Numbered from the stretch's first letter, positions 1-5,465 are shown. The stretch: 7,446 nt of DNA from Anaerolineae bacterium (GCA_014360855.1 JACIWP010000162.1:1-7446); one strand, 5' to 3'. Numbers and translations: made by a program. The notes: generated by a model not told the origin, from the sequence alone.

Positions 1-83
1 CTATGCCCTGGATCCTCAAGCCCCGACTGATCAGACGCGCTCTCTTCACCTACCGATGGTCTCTCGCCTATGAAAGTGGGTAA
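1..83 (+). CDS. Possible C-terminal tail of an upstream gene (partial)
   Basis: From the left edge to a TAA at 81-83 the frame is open for about 26 codons and reads as a basic, aromatic-rich tail (RRALFTYRWSLAYESG at the end). It could be the 3' end of a gene entering from the left. An ATG at position 3 has no visible ribosome site because the window begins there. The open stretch is so short that chance is a real possibility, and I recognise no family. No terminator with a T-run follows it before the promoter at 142. Confidence 0.25.
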   Translation, partial: MPWILKPRLIRRALFTYRWSLAYESG

Positions 84-118
84 GAGTCAGCCACCGGCCC
101 CCTCCCGGACAACCCCAA

Positions 119-136
119 ATGTGTGAAAATTCACAA
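119..136. promoter_or_regulatory. Rex/CRP-like operator dyad upstream of the sensor operon
   Basis: The 18-mer ATGTG-N8-CACAA matches the Rex-type pattern TTGTG-N8-CACAA at 9 of 10 fixed bases. It also fits the CRP/FNR-family pattern TGTGA-N6-TCACA at 9 of 10. Within it a tighter palindrome, TGTGAA-AA-TTCACA (122-135), is perfect over 6-bp arms. The site lies 5 bp upstream of the -35 hexamer. A similar 18-mer is found at the por promoter. Binding protein and sign of regulation are inference; no regulator gene is in the window. Confidence 0.5.
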
Positions 137-150
137 ATTGTTTGACAATT
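136..150. repeat. Inverted repeat overlapping the -35 box
   Basis: AATTGT (136-141) and ACAATT (145-150) are perfect 6-bp inverted arms around TTG. The repeat lies directly next to the dyad at 119-136 and covers the -35 hexamer at 142-147. A protein bound here would compete with RNA polymerase. Part of the symmetry comes from the TTGACA hexamer itself, so it could be incidental. Confidence 0.35.
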
Positions 151-170
151 CCAATGCTTCGTGATATCAT
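142..170 (+). promoter_or_regulatory. Promoter of the sensory hydrogenase operon
   Basis: TTGACA (142-147), a 17-bp spacer and TATCAT (165-170) make a near-consensus sigma70-type promoter. A TG at 162-163 gives an extended -10. Transcription should begin near 177, leaving a 5' leader of about 48 nt before the ATG at 225. The surrounding 120-175 stretch is clearly AT-richer than its neighbours. Confidence 0.8.
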
Positions 171-175
171 AAACT

Positions 176-210
176 AAGGAGGGCGCGCACTAGGAACAAT
201 ACCCCGCGCC
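176..210 (+). promoter_or_regulatory. Stranded Shine-Dalgarno and small stem in the 5' leader
   Basis: AAGGAGGG (176-183) sits at the predicted transcript start, but no ATG, GTG or TTG follows at a usable distance; the first gene begins 42 nt further on. GGCGCG (182-187) can pair with CGCGCC (205-210), which would bring the AAGGAG towards the weak GAGAGAG (211-217) and the ATG at 225. This might assist or control initiation. It may also be a relic or coincidence. Confidence 0.3.
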
Positions 211-224
211 GAGAGAGTGAACCG

Positions 225-503
225 ATGGTCAGGATCACGATATGCGTTGGAAGCTCCTGCAGTGCCCGCGGCTCCGATGAGCTGGCGGCGGCTCTGGAGG
301 AGCTGATCGAGCGAGAACATCTCGCCGGCCAGGTGGAACTGGTCGGCGCATTCTGCATGGAACAGTGCTCCCACGGCGTCTCCATCCGCGTGGGAGACAA
401 ACAGTACCGCGAAATTCGCCCGCAGGACGCCGAGCTGTTCTTCTATCAGGAGGTTTTGCCTCGCTTGCGAGGCGAGGAGTCTTCATCATGCAAGGATGGG
501 TGA
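225..503 (+). CDS. Thioredoxin-like [2Fe-2S] ferredoxin (NuoE C-terminal-like)
   Basis: A 92-residue small redox protein. Cysteines C7 and C12 (CVGSSC) and C44 and C48 (CMEQC) reproduce the C-x4-C ... C-x3-C pattern of thioredoxin-fold [2Fe-2S] ferredoxins and of the C-terminal half of NuoE/HydC-type subunits. The N-terminal helical domain of true NuoE is absent, so this is the stand-alone version. It presumably carries one [2Fe-2S] cluster in the cytoplasm and passes electrons to or from the hydrogenase-like protein encoded next. Its 3' end overlaps that gene by 16 nt, which implies translational coupling. The ATG at 225 is preceded only by a weak GAGAGAG; an in-frame alternative with a better site is not seen. 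From memory, a homologous small protein precedes hydS in the Thermotoga maritima hydrogenase cluster. Partner and direction of electron flow are inference. Confidence 0.85.
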   Translation: MVRITICVGSSCSARGSDELAAALEELIEREHLAGQVELVGAFCMEQCSHGVSIRVGDKQYREIRPQDAELFFYQEVLPRLRGEESSSCKDG

Positions 504-2203
504 TCAGCACCAACGTAGCGCGCTGCCGCGACTGCTACCGCTGTGTGCGCACCTGCACCGTCAAGTCGGTCAAGGTGCAGAACGGCCAGGCAACGGTGGT
601 GCCGGAACTGTGTCTGGCCTGCGGCAACTGTGTGCGCGAATGCCCGCAGGGCGCCAAACAGATCCGGGAGGACCGGCCGGCAGTGCAGGAGGCTATCCGC
701 GCCGGCAAAACGGTGGTGGCCAGCGTGGCCCCCTCGGCGCCGGCCTACTTCGGCATCCGATCATTTTCCGCCATGGAGCAGATGCTTCTGCAGTTGGGCT
801 TCGCGGCCGCCGGCGAAACCGCCTTCGGCGCCGAAATGGTCGGCCAGGCCCACCGCGAGTGGGTCGAGACACATCAGGAGCAGTGGCCCATTATCACTTC
901 TTCCTGCCCGGTGGTGGTCAATCTGATCGAGAAATACTATCCCGACCTCATCCCCCATCTGGCGCCCATCGTCTCGCCGATGGCGGCGCATGGACGCTGG
1001 CTGCGCCAGCAGTATGGGCCGGAAGCGTTCATCGTCTTCATCGGCCCATGCATCGCCAAAAAGGCCGAGATGCTCGAGGAATCGGTCGCCGGCGCCATTG
1101 ATGCCGCGCTGACCTTTACCGAGCTGGCCGAGTGGATGGAGGAAGAAGGGGTGGCGTTCCCCGCTGACGGGGATGGGGCAGAGCCGGCCCCGCGCGTGCC
1201 GGCGCGTCTCTTCCCCGTCGAAGGCGGCCTGGTGGGCACCGCCAACATGGACACCGATATATTGACCAGCCACATCGTCACCACCTCGGGGCTGGGCGCC
1301 TGCGAGGATGTCCTGCGGGGCATTCGCGCCGGCAAGCTGGCCGCCTGCATGGTGGAGCTGATGGCCTGCGAGGGCGGGTGCATCAACGGGCCGGCGATGG
1401 AGGATCACATCGAAAGCATCTATGTGGCGCGCCAGCGGGTGATGGAATACGCCTCCCGCCGCCAGCCCAAACCCATGCCGGCGCGGCACGAATGGCCCGA
1501 CCTGAGCCGTTCCTATCAGGACAAGCATGTGCCGGTGCCCGAATTCACCGAAGAGCAGATTCAGGAAGTCCTGCACATGGTGGACAAATACACCCCCGAG
1601 GACGAGCTGAACTGCGGGGCCTGCGGCTATCCAACCTGTCGGGAGAAGGCGAAGGCCACCCTGCGGGGCATGGCGGAGGCCACCATGTGCATCCCGTACA
1701 TGCGCCGGCGGGCCGAATCCCTGCGCCAGGTGGTCATTGACGTGACGCCCAACCCGGTGGTCATCGTGGACAGCCGGCTGCAGATCCAGGACCTCTCCCC
1801 ATCGGCGGAACGGGCCTTCCGCTGTTATCGCCAGCAGGTGGTCGGCAAGCCCCTCCGCACCATCATGCCCAACGTGGACAGCTTCGTCCAGGCCCGCGAC
1901 ACCGGCCAGCCGGTAGTAGGAGAAGTCGTGCGCATCCGCGATGACCTGATCGTCGAGCAGACCATCATGCCCGTGCCCGGCCAGAGCCTGCTGGTCGGCA
2001 TCCTGCGGGATATCACCGAGCAAGTGCGCCAGCGGGAACAGCTCGAACATATTCGGGAGGAGACCCTGCACCGCACGGAAGAGGTCATCAAAAAGCAAAT
2101 GCGCGTCGCACATGAGATCGCCCAATTGCTGGGCGAAACCACCGCGGAGACCAAGATGATGCTCTCCCGGCTGGCGAAGGTGCTGGAAGAGGACAACGAT
2201 TGA
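488..2203 (+). CDS. hydS: Sensory [FeFe]-hydrogenase with PAS domain (HydS-type, group C)
   Basis: A 571-residue protein. It has two [4Fe-4S] ferredoxin motifs (C13/C16/C19/C23 and C42/C45/C48/C52) and the [FeFe]-hydrogenase H-cluster domain, roughly residues 65-335. An extra 4Fe-4S domain follows (C376, C379, C384, C401; NCGACGYPTC), then a PAS domain (about 412-510) and a C-terminal coiled coil (about 511-571). All four H-cluster cysteines are present: C140 in TSSCP, C188 in GPCIAKKAE, C294 and C298 in MACEGGC. Two catalytic positions differ from H2-producing enzymes: the proton-relay cysteine of TSCCP is serine (S139), and the methionine of MPC is glycine (G186). This is the pattern of sensory group C proteins, which bind H2 or CO but turn over slowly. 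There is no kinase domain, so output probably goes through the PAS/coiled coil to the phosphatase encoded next. I chose ATG 488 (GAGGAG at 474-479, 8-nt spacing) because it places the ferredoxin domain at the N-terminus; the frame is open further upstream without a ribosome site. Confidence 0.92.
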   Translation: MQGWVISTNVARCRDCYRCVRTCTVKSVKVQNGQATVVPELCLACGNCVRECPQGAKQIREDRPAVQEAIRAGKTVVASVAPSAPAYFGIRSFSAMEQMLLQLGFAAAGETAFGAEMVGQAHREWVETHQEQWPIITSSCPVVVNLIEKYYPDLIPHLAPIVSPMAAHGRWLRQQYGPEAFIVFIGPCIAKKAEMLEESVAGAIDAALTFTELAEWMEEEGVAFPADGDGAEPAPRVPARLFPVEGGLVGTANMDTDILTSHIVTTSGLGACEDVLRGIRAGKLAACMVELMACEGGCINGPAMEDHIESIYVARQRVMEYASRRQPKPMPARHEWPDLSRSYQDKHVPVPEFTEEQIQEVLHMVDKYTPEDELNCGACGYPTCREKAKATLRGMAEATMCIPYMRRRAESLRQVVIDVTPNPVVIVDSRLQIQDLSPSAERAFRCYRQQVVGKPLRTIMPNVDSFVQARDTGQPVVGEVVRIRDDLIVEQTIMPVPGQSLLVGILRDITEQVRQREQLEHIREETLHRTEEVIKKQMRVAHEIAQLLGETTAETKMMLSRLAKVLEEDND

Positions 2204-3381
2204 TGAAGCGGCTCTTCGTCGAGGTGGCCTGGAAAGCCCTGCAGAAGCACGGAGAGGAGCTGTGCGGCGACACGGTGAAAGTTGCCGCGACACCTCAGAC
2301 TCTCCTGGTCGTGCTGTCCGACGGGTTGGGAAGCGGGGTGAAGGCTAACATTCTCTCCACGCTGACGGCGCAGATCGTGGCCAGTATGGTGGAGCAGGGC
2401 GCTTCGATGGAAGAGGTCATGGAGACGCTGGCCGCCACCCTGCCGGAATGTCAGGTGCGCAAGCTGGCCTATGCTACCTTCGCCGCGCTGCGGGTGGAAC
2501 GGGGGCGTGATGCCTATCTGGTGGAATACGACTGCCCGCCGCTGATACTGATTCGCGACGGCCAAGTGGTGGAACTGCCGGCCGAAGAGCGGGAGATTCA
2601 CGGCCGGCGCATCCGCGAAGCCCGCTTCCAGCTTCAGGAAGGGGACTACATGGTGCTGGTGAGCGATGGCTACATCCATGCCGGCGTGGGCGGGCTTTAC
2701 CGCCTGGGCTGGGGCTGGAAGAACCTGGCCATCGCTGTCAAACGCTGGGCCGCGACGGGTGGGGATGCCCACAGCCTGGTGGATGCCCTGGCGCGCACCT
2801 GCCTGAAGCTGTATGAGGGCAAGCCGGGGGACGATGCCACGGCGGTCGCCATGCGCGTGCGGCCGGCGGTCTTTGCCACGGTGCTCACCGGACCGCCCCG
2901 CGAGCGGACAGACGACCGCAAAGCGGTGGAAATGCTGATGCGGGGACAGGGATACAAGATCATCTGCGGCGGCACCACCGCCCAAATGGCGGCGCGCGAG
3001 CTGGGCGAGGAGCTGGAGGTCGAATGGGTGCCGCCCAGCAAGCGCGACAAGCAGGCTCCCCAGCGCAAAGGCTCCCCTCCCACTGCCAAGCTCAAGGGAG
3101 TGGACCTGGTCACCGAGGGCATCATCACCCTCTCGCAGACGGTGGCCCTGCTGGAAAGCGCGCAAAGCGTGCATGACCTGCCGGCGGACCACGAAGCCGC
3201 TACGCGGCTGGCACGCATGCTCCTCTCCGCCGACTTCATCCAACTCATCGTGGGCACCGCCATCAATCCCAACCAGATCGCGGACCTGGTGCGCGGCGAA
3301 CCCATGCGCATGGTCTACGTCAAAGAACTGGTGCGGCTCTTGCAAGAGCGCGGCAAACGGGTCACGGTGCATTACCTGTAG
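2203..3381 (+). CDS. SpoIIE/PP2C-type protein phosphatase with extra C-terminal domain
   Basis: A 392-residue protein. Residues about 1-220 form a PPM/SpoIIE phosphatase domain. Metal-binding acidic motifs are in place: SDGLGSG (D40), SDGYIHAG (D155) and GDDAT (D210, D211). It should dephosphorylate serine or threonine on a partner protein, typically an anti-anti-sigma factor or other regulator; no such partner is in the window. Residues about 225-392 form a second region I cannot name, with the conserved-looking stretches CGGTTAQMAARELGEE and GVDLVTEGIITL, split by a basic, proline-rich linker near 283-300. The ATG shares one base with the hydS stop (TGATG) and has GGAAGAGGA 9 nt before it, so it is translationally coupled to the sensor; a TTG one codon earlier is also possible. 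PP2C-linked sensory [FeFe]-hydrogenases are a known arrangement. The idea that the H2 signal gates this phosphatase is inference from gene order. Confidence 0.88.
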   Translation: MKRLFVEVAWKALQKHGEELCGDTVKVAATPQTLLVVLSDGLGSGVKANILSTLTAQIVASMVEQGASMEEVMETLAATLPECQVRKLAYATFAALRVERGRDAYLVEYDCPPLILIRDGQVVELPAEEREIHGRRIREARFQLQEGDYMVLVSDGYIHAGVGGLYRLGWGWKNLAIAVKRWAATGGDAHSLVDALARTCLKLYEGKPGDDATAVAMRVRPAVFATVLTGPPRERTDDRKAVEMLMRGQGYKIICGGTTAQMAARELGEELEVEWVPPSKRDKQAPQRKGSPPTAKLKGVDLVTEGIITLSQTVALLESAQSVHDLPADHEAATRLARMLLSADFIQLIVGTAINPNQIADLVRGEPMRMVYVKELVRLLQERGKRVTVHYL

Positions 3382-3406
3382 TTCACGAGGTCATCGCTAA
3401 ACTTTT

Positions 3407-3430
3407 CGCCGGCGGAATTTGGCGCCGGCG
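3407..3430 (+). repeat. GC-rich hairpin overlapping the rocD -35
   Basis: CGCCGGCG occurs at 3407-3414 and again at 3423-3430. Each copy is self-complementary, so the pair can form an 8-bp stem around an 8-nt loop. It lies 25 nt after the phosphatase stop and could end that transcript, although no T-run follows. The right arm covers part of the -35 box of the next promoter, so it could equally be an operator or simply the GCCGGC word common in this DNA. Confidence 0.4.
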
Positions 3431-3447
3431 CTGATATCGGTTATAAT
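3419..3447 (+). promoter_or_regulatory. Promoter of the ornithine aminotransferase gene
   Basis: TTGGCG (3419-3424), a 17-bp spacer and a perfect TATAAT (3442-3447) form a good sigma70-type promoter. Transcription would start near 3454, giving a leader of about 32 nt with AAGGAGG at 3472-3478. It separates the aminotransferase gene from the sensor operon. Confidence 0.75.
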
Positions 3448-3485
3448 GCCGCTGTCCATCAGCACAACGACAAGGAGGTCGTGTC

Positions 3486-4712
3486 ATGGCAGTACGAACT
3501 GCGGCGAAGCTCGACAGCGCCGGCTACATTGCCCTCCACGAGCAATATGGCGCGCGCAACTATCATCCTCTGGACGTAGTGATTTCCCGGGCCCAGGGTG
3601 TCTGGGTGTATGACGTAGAAGGCCGGCGCTACCTCGACTGCCTGGCCGCGTACTCCGCTGTCAATCAAGGCCACTGCCACCCCCGCATTTATCAGGCCCT
3701 GGTCGAACAAGCGCAGAAAGTGACCCTCACCTCGCGGGCGTTTCACAACGAACAGCTCCCTCTGCTGTGCAAAGAAGCGTGCGAACTGCTCGGATATGAG
3801 CGCTTCCTCCCCATGAACTCGGGCGCGGAAGGGGTGGAGACCGCGCTGAAACTGGCCCGCAAATGGGCGTATGTGAAAAAGGGCGTGCCGGCGGATCAGG
3901 CGGAGATCATCGTCTTCGCCGAGAACTTCCACGGCCGCACCATCACCATCATCAGCTTCTCGACGGAGGAGCAGTACCGCGCCGGCTTCGGCCCATTTAC
4001 CCCTGGCTTCAAAATTGTCCCTTACGGCGATCTGGAAGCCGTGCGACGGACCATCACACCTAATACCGCGGCTGTCCTGGTGGAACCGGTACAGGGCGAG
4101 GGCGGGGTCATTGTGCCGCCCAAAGGATATCTGCGCGGGCTGGCCGAGCTGTGCGCCCAGCACAACGTGCTGTTCATCGCCGACGAGGTACAGACGGGCC
4201 TGGGCCGCACGGGCAAACTGCTGGCCTGCGAACACGAGGGAGTGCATCCGGATGTGCTCATCATCGGCAAGGCCCTCTCCGGCGGCTATTACCCCGTCTC
4301 GGCAGTGCTCTCCTCGCGTGAAATCCTGGACGTCTTTGAGCCGGGGGATCACGGCAGTACGTTTGGGGGCAATCCCCTGGCGGCGGCAGTGGCGCGGGAG
4401 GCCCTGCGCGTGCTAGTAGAGGAAGGGATGATCGAGAACGCTGCGGTGCAGGGGGCATATCTCAAAGAGCGCCTGCAGGCCATCCGCTCGCCGCATGTCA
4501 AGGAGGTGCGCGGTCTGGGCCTGCTGATCGGGATTGAGCTGTACCCCAGCGCCGGCGGCGCGCGCCGCTTCTGCGAGGCCCTGAAAGACAACGGCGTGCT
4601 GTGCAAGGATACGCGCCGGCATATCATCCGCGTCACCCCGCCGCTGGTCATCACTCGCGAAGAGGTGGATTGGGCGGTCGAGCGCTTCGAGAAAGTCCTG
4701 ACCAGCCTGTAA
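3486..4712 (+). CDS. rocD: Ornithine aminotransferase (ornithine--oxo-acid transaminase)
   Basis: A 408-residue class-III PLP enzyme. It would transfer the delta-amino group of ornithine to 2-oxoglutarate, giving glutamate semialdehyde (arginine breakdown or proline synthesis), in the cytoplasm. Landmarks: GARNYHPLDVV and AAYSAVNQGHCHP near the start, PLP-binding NSGAEG (111-116), NFHGRT with R151, D233 in ADEVQTGLGRTG, and Schiff-base K262 in GKALSGGYYP. Y26 and Y56 sit 30 residues apart like Y55 and Y85, which set ornithine specificity in the human enzyme. This favours RocD over acetylornithine or GABA aminotransferase. ATG 3486 has AAGGAGG 7 nt upstream, and length is normal for the family. 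It has its own promoter and shows no functional link to its neighbours. The only doubt is exact substrate choice. Confidence 0.9.
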   Translation: MAVRTAAKLDSAGYIALHEQYGARNYHPLDVVISRAQGVWVYDVEGRRYLDCLAAYSAVNQGHCHPRIYQALVEQAQKVTLTSRAFHNEQLPLLCKEACELLGYERFLPMNSGAEGVETALKLARKWAYVKKGVPADQAEIIVFAENFHGRTITIISFSTEEQYRAGFGPFTPGFKIVPYGDLEAVRRTITPNTAAVLVEPVQGEGGVIVPPKGYLRGLAELCAQHNVLFIADEVQTGLGRTGKLLACEHEGVHPDVLIIGKALSGGYYPVSAVLSSREILDVFEPGDHGSTFGGNPLAAAVAREALRVLVEEGMIENAAVQGAYLKERLQAIRSPHVKEVRGLGLLIGIELYPSAGGARRFCEALKDNGVLCKDTRRHIIRVTPPLVITREEVDWAVERFEKVLTSL

Positions 4713-4720
4713 CCCATTTC

Positions 4721-4770
4721 CCGGCGTGCGGGGAGGGAGCAGGTCGGGGCCATCCATCCCCCAACGCCGG
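4721..4770 (+). terminator. Large hairpin after rocD, no T-run
   Basis: CCGGCGT (4721-4727) pairs perfectly with ACGCCGG (4764-4770). After a 2x2 internal loop, GGGGA (4730-4734) pairs with TCCCC (4757-4761); after one mismatch, GGA (4736-4738) pairs with TCC (4753-4755). That gives about 15 pairs around a 14-nt loop, starting 8 nt after the rocD stop. No T-run follows, so it is a weak intrinsic terminator at best; it may instead protect the 3' end of the mRNA. Confidence 0.5.
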
Positions 4771-4816
4771 CATATCGCGGCAACAGGACGCCTTCGACAA
4801 CCCCCTTCGGGCGCGC

Positions 4817-4845
4817 TTGACCCCTGGGGGAAAAGGTGATATATA
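4817..4845 (+). promoter_or_regulatory. Promoter of the DksA/TraR-type gene
   Basis: TTGACC (4817-4822), 17 bp and TATATA (4840-4845) form a plausible sigma70-type promoter with transcription starting near 4852. The -10 overlaps the left arm of an inverted repeat (4841-4849), so the promoter looks repressible. Confidence 0.6.
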
Positions 4846-4884
4846 GGCCCATACAAAGTATGACAATCCGGCGCAGGCCTATAT
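4841..4884. repeat. 9-bp inverted repeat spanning -10 to ribosome site, with nested dyad
   Basis: ATATAGGCC (4841-4849) and GGCCTATAT (4876-4884) are perfect inverted arms, 26 bp apart and 35 bp centre to centre. The left arm overlaps the -10 box; the right arm ends just before the AAAGGGCGG ribosome-site region. Between them CATAC-AAA-GTATG (4850-4862) is a second small dyad. As the left arm is upstream of the expected transcript start, action at the DNA level (an operator pair) is more likely than an RNA hairpin. Confidence 0.5.
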
Positions 4885-4898
4885 GAAAGGGCGGAGAG

Positions 4899-5261
4899 AT
4901 GGAGGTATCCACCGAGCGAGAACGTCTCGCGCTGGAGCAAGAGCGCCAGGAAATCCTGAAGGAACTGGAACATCTCCAGCAGATTCTGCGGGAGAGCGAG
5001 GTCAAAGTAGATCTCGAAGAAGGCGATCCCGACCTGCACGAGCGCGAGAAGAACATGTCCCTGGTCCAGACGCTGGAAGCCAGGCTCCAGTCTATCGAAC
5101 GGGCACTGCGGGCCATTGAGTTGGGGGTATACGGCATTTGCGAGCGATGTGGCCAGCGCATCGATCCCGAACGGCTGGAGGCGAAGCCGGACGCGACCCT
5201 GTGTCTGGCCTGCCAGCGTGAGGCGGAACGTTTGGCGCGGCGCGGCTTGCAGAGAGAGTAG
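4899..5261 (+). CDS. DksA/TraR-family C4 zinc-finger protein
   Basis: A 120-residue protein. The N-terminal part (about 1-75) is strongly helical and charged, as expected for the DksA coiled coil; DPDLHEREK (44-51) lies at the likely turn. The C-terminal zinc finger has four cysteines, C81/C84 (CERC) and C102/C105 (CLAC), followed by a short basic helix. DksA-type proteins enter the secondary channel of RNA polymerase and alter initiation, often with ppGpp. In non-proteobacterial lineages many short family members have unknown targets. It is shorter than E. coli DksA (151 aa). ATG 4899 has only a close GGAG (4893-4896) and AAAGGG (4886-4890) ahead of it; the ATG at 4883 is in another frame. 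It is transcribed alone and sits between rocD and the por leader, so it could be a growth-state regulator, but nothing ties it to either neighbour. Confidence 0.85.
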   Translation: MEVSTERERLALEQERQEILKELEHLQQILRESEVKVDLEEGDPDLHEREKNMSLVQTLEARLQSIERALRAIELGVYGICERCGQRIDPERLEAKPDATLCLACQREAERLARRGLQRE

Positions 5262-5269
5262 TCTCATTT

Positions 5270-5298
5270 TTGACACCTGTTGTGAAGTGCGTTACAAT
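5270..5298 (+). promoter_or_regulatory. Promoter of the structured RNA / por operon
   Basis: TTGACA (5270-5275), 17 bp and TACAAT (5293-5298) are close to consensus, the strongest promoter in the window. Transcription should start near 5305. The spacer and -10 are covered by a Rex-like dyad (5280-5297). No comparable promoter is visible between the terminator at 5419 and porG, so por transcription may have to read through from here. Confidence 0.8.
5280..5297. promoter_or_regulatory. Rex-like operator inside the por leader promoter
   Basis: The 18-mer begins TTGTGAA and ends TTACAA, matching TTGTG-N8-CACAA at 9 of 10 fixed bases (T for C at 5293). It fills the spacer and most of the -10 box, the usual place for a repressor. 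Rex is the NADH/NAD+-responsive repressor of fermentation genes in many Gram-positive bacteria and Chloroflexota, and POR is a plausible target. CRP/FNR-family recognition (TGTGA-N6-TTACA) cannot be excluded. Confidence 0.55.
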
Positions 5299-5304
5299 AA
5301 CGGG

Positions 5305-5419
5305 CGTGCCTGGAGCTGGGGGATCACCCGGCTCATGCCTTGCCAGTGCCAAGCCAGCGCGCACTTCCAAGGTCTGCAGCAGAGAGGGATCCCCCGAGAG
5401 GAAGTCCCTCTCTTTTTTT
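5305..5419 (+). ncRNA. Structured ~115-nt transcript (leader attenuator or small RNA), family unknown
   Basis: A strong promoter at 5270-5298 and an intrinsic terminator at 5381-5419 bound a transcript of about 115 nt with no convincing coding content. Hairpin P1 pairs GAGCTGGG (5313-5320) with CCCGGCTC (5327-5334): 8 pairs, one G-U, loop GGATCA. CCTTG (5338-5342) can pair with CAAGG (5368-5372). GGGGGATC (5318-5325) is also perfectly complementary to GATCCCCC (5388-5395); that pairing would break both P1 and the terminator stem. Mutually exclusive folds before an operon are typical of riboswitches and attenuators. It does not fit SRP RNA (no GGAA tetraloop and AGCAGCC motif), 6S RNA (too short) or a T-box (no AGGGTGG element). 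Regulation of por by this RNA is inference; it may be a free small RNA. Confidence 0.6.
5381..5419 (+). terminator. Intrinsic terminator before porG
   Basis: AGAGAGGGA (5381-5389) pairs with TCCCTCTCT (5405-5413): nine pairs around a 15-nt loop, followed directly by a run of T (5413-5419). It is the only textbook intrinsic terminator in the window and lies 84 nt upstream of the porG start. The first arm overlaps the segment that can pair with 5318-5325, so termination could be conditional. Confidence 0.85.
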
Positions 5420-5465
5420 GAGATTTTTCGAAGCGCCAAATTGTATCATGTATCCCAATTATGCT

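Noticed and set aside
365..487. N-terminal extension of HydS by 41 residues
   Set aside because: The added part overlaps the [2Fe-2S] gene in another frame, has no ribosome site, and is not ferredoxin-like; ATG 488 has a good site.
761..3372. Two long overlapping antisense open frames (761-2293 and 1825-3372, about 510 residues each)
   Set aside because: They lie opposite hydS and the phosphatase gene, which have clear domains. Their translations are rich in His, Arg and Gly with no recognisable motif, as expected for reverse frames of GC-rich genes.
3486..4712. Acetylornithine or GABA aminotransferase instead of RocD
   Set aside because: GARNYHPL, YSAVNQGHCHP, NFHGRT and GKALSGGYYPVSAVL are ornithine aminotransferase hallmarks, and both specificity tyrosines are present.
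5305..5419. SRP RNA, 6S RNA or T-box identity of the structured transcript
   Set aside because: The GGAA-loop/AGCAGCC core of SRP RNA, the length and open central bulge of 6S RNA, and the T-box AGGGTGG element are all missing.
5335..5421. Possible 28-residue leader peptide ending in the terminator T-run
   Set aside because: The ATG has no convincing ribosome site and no run of a regulatory codon is present. The stop in TTTTTTTGA looks fortuitous.
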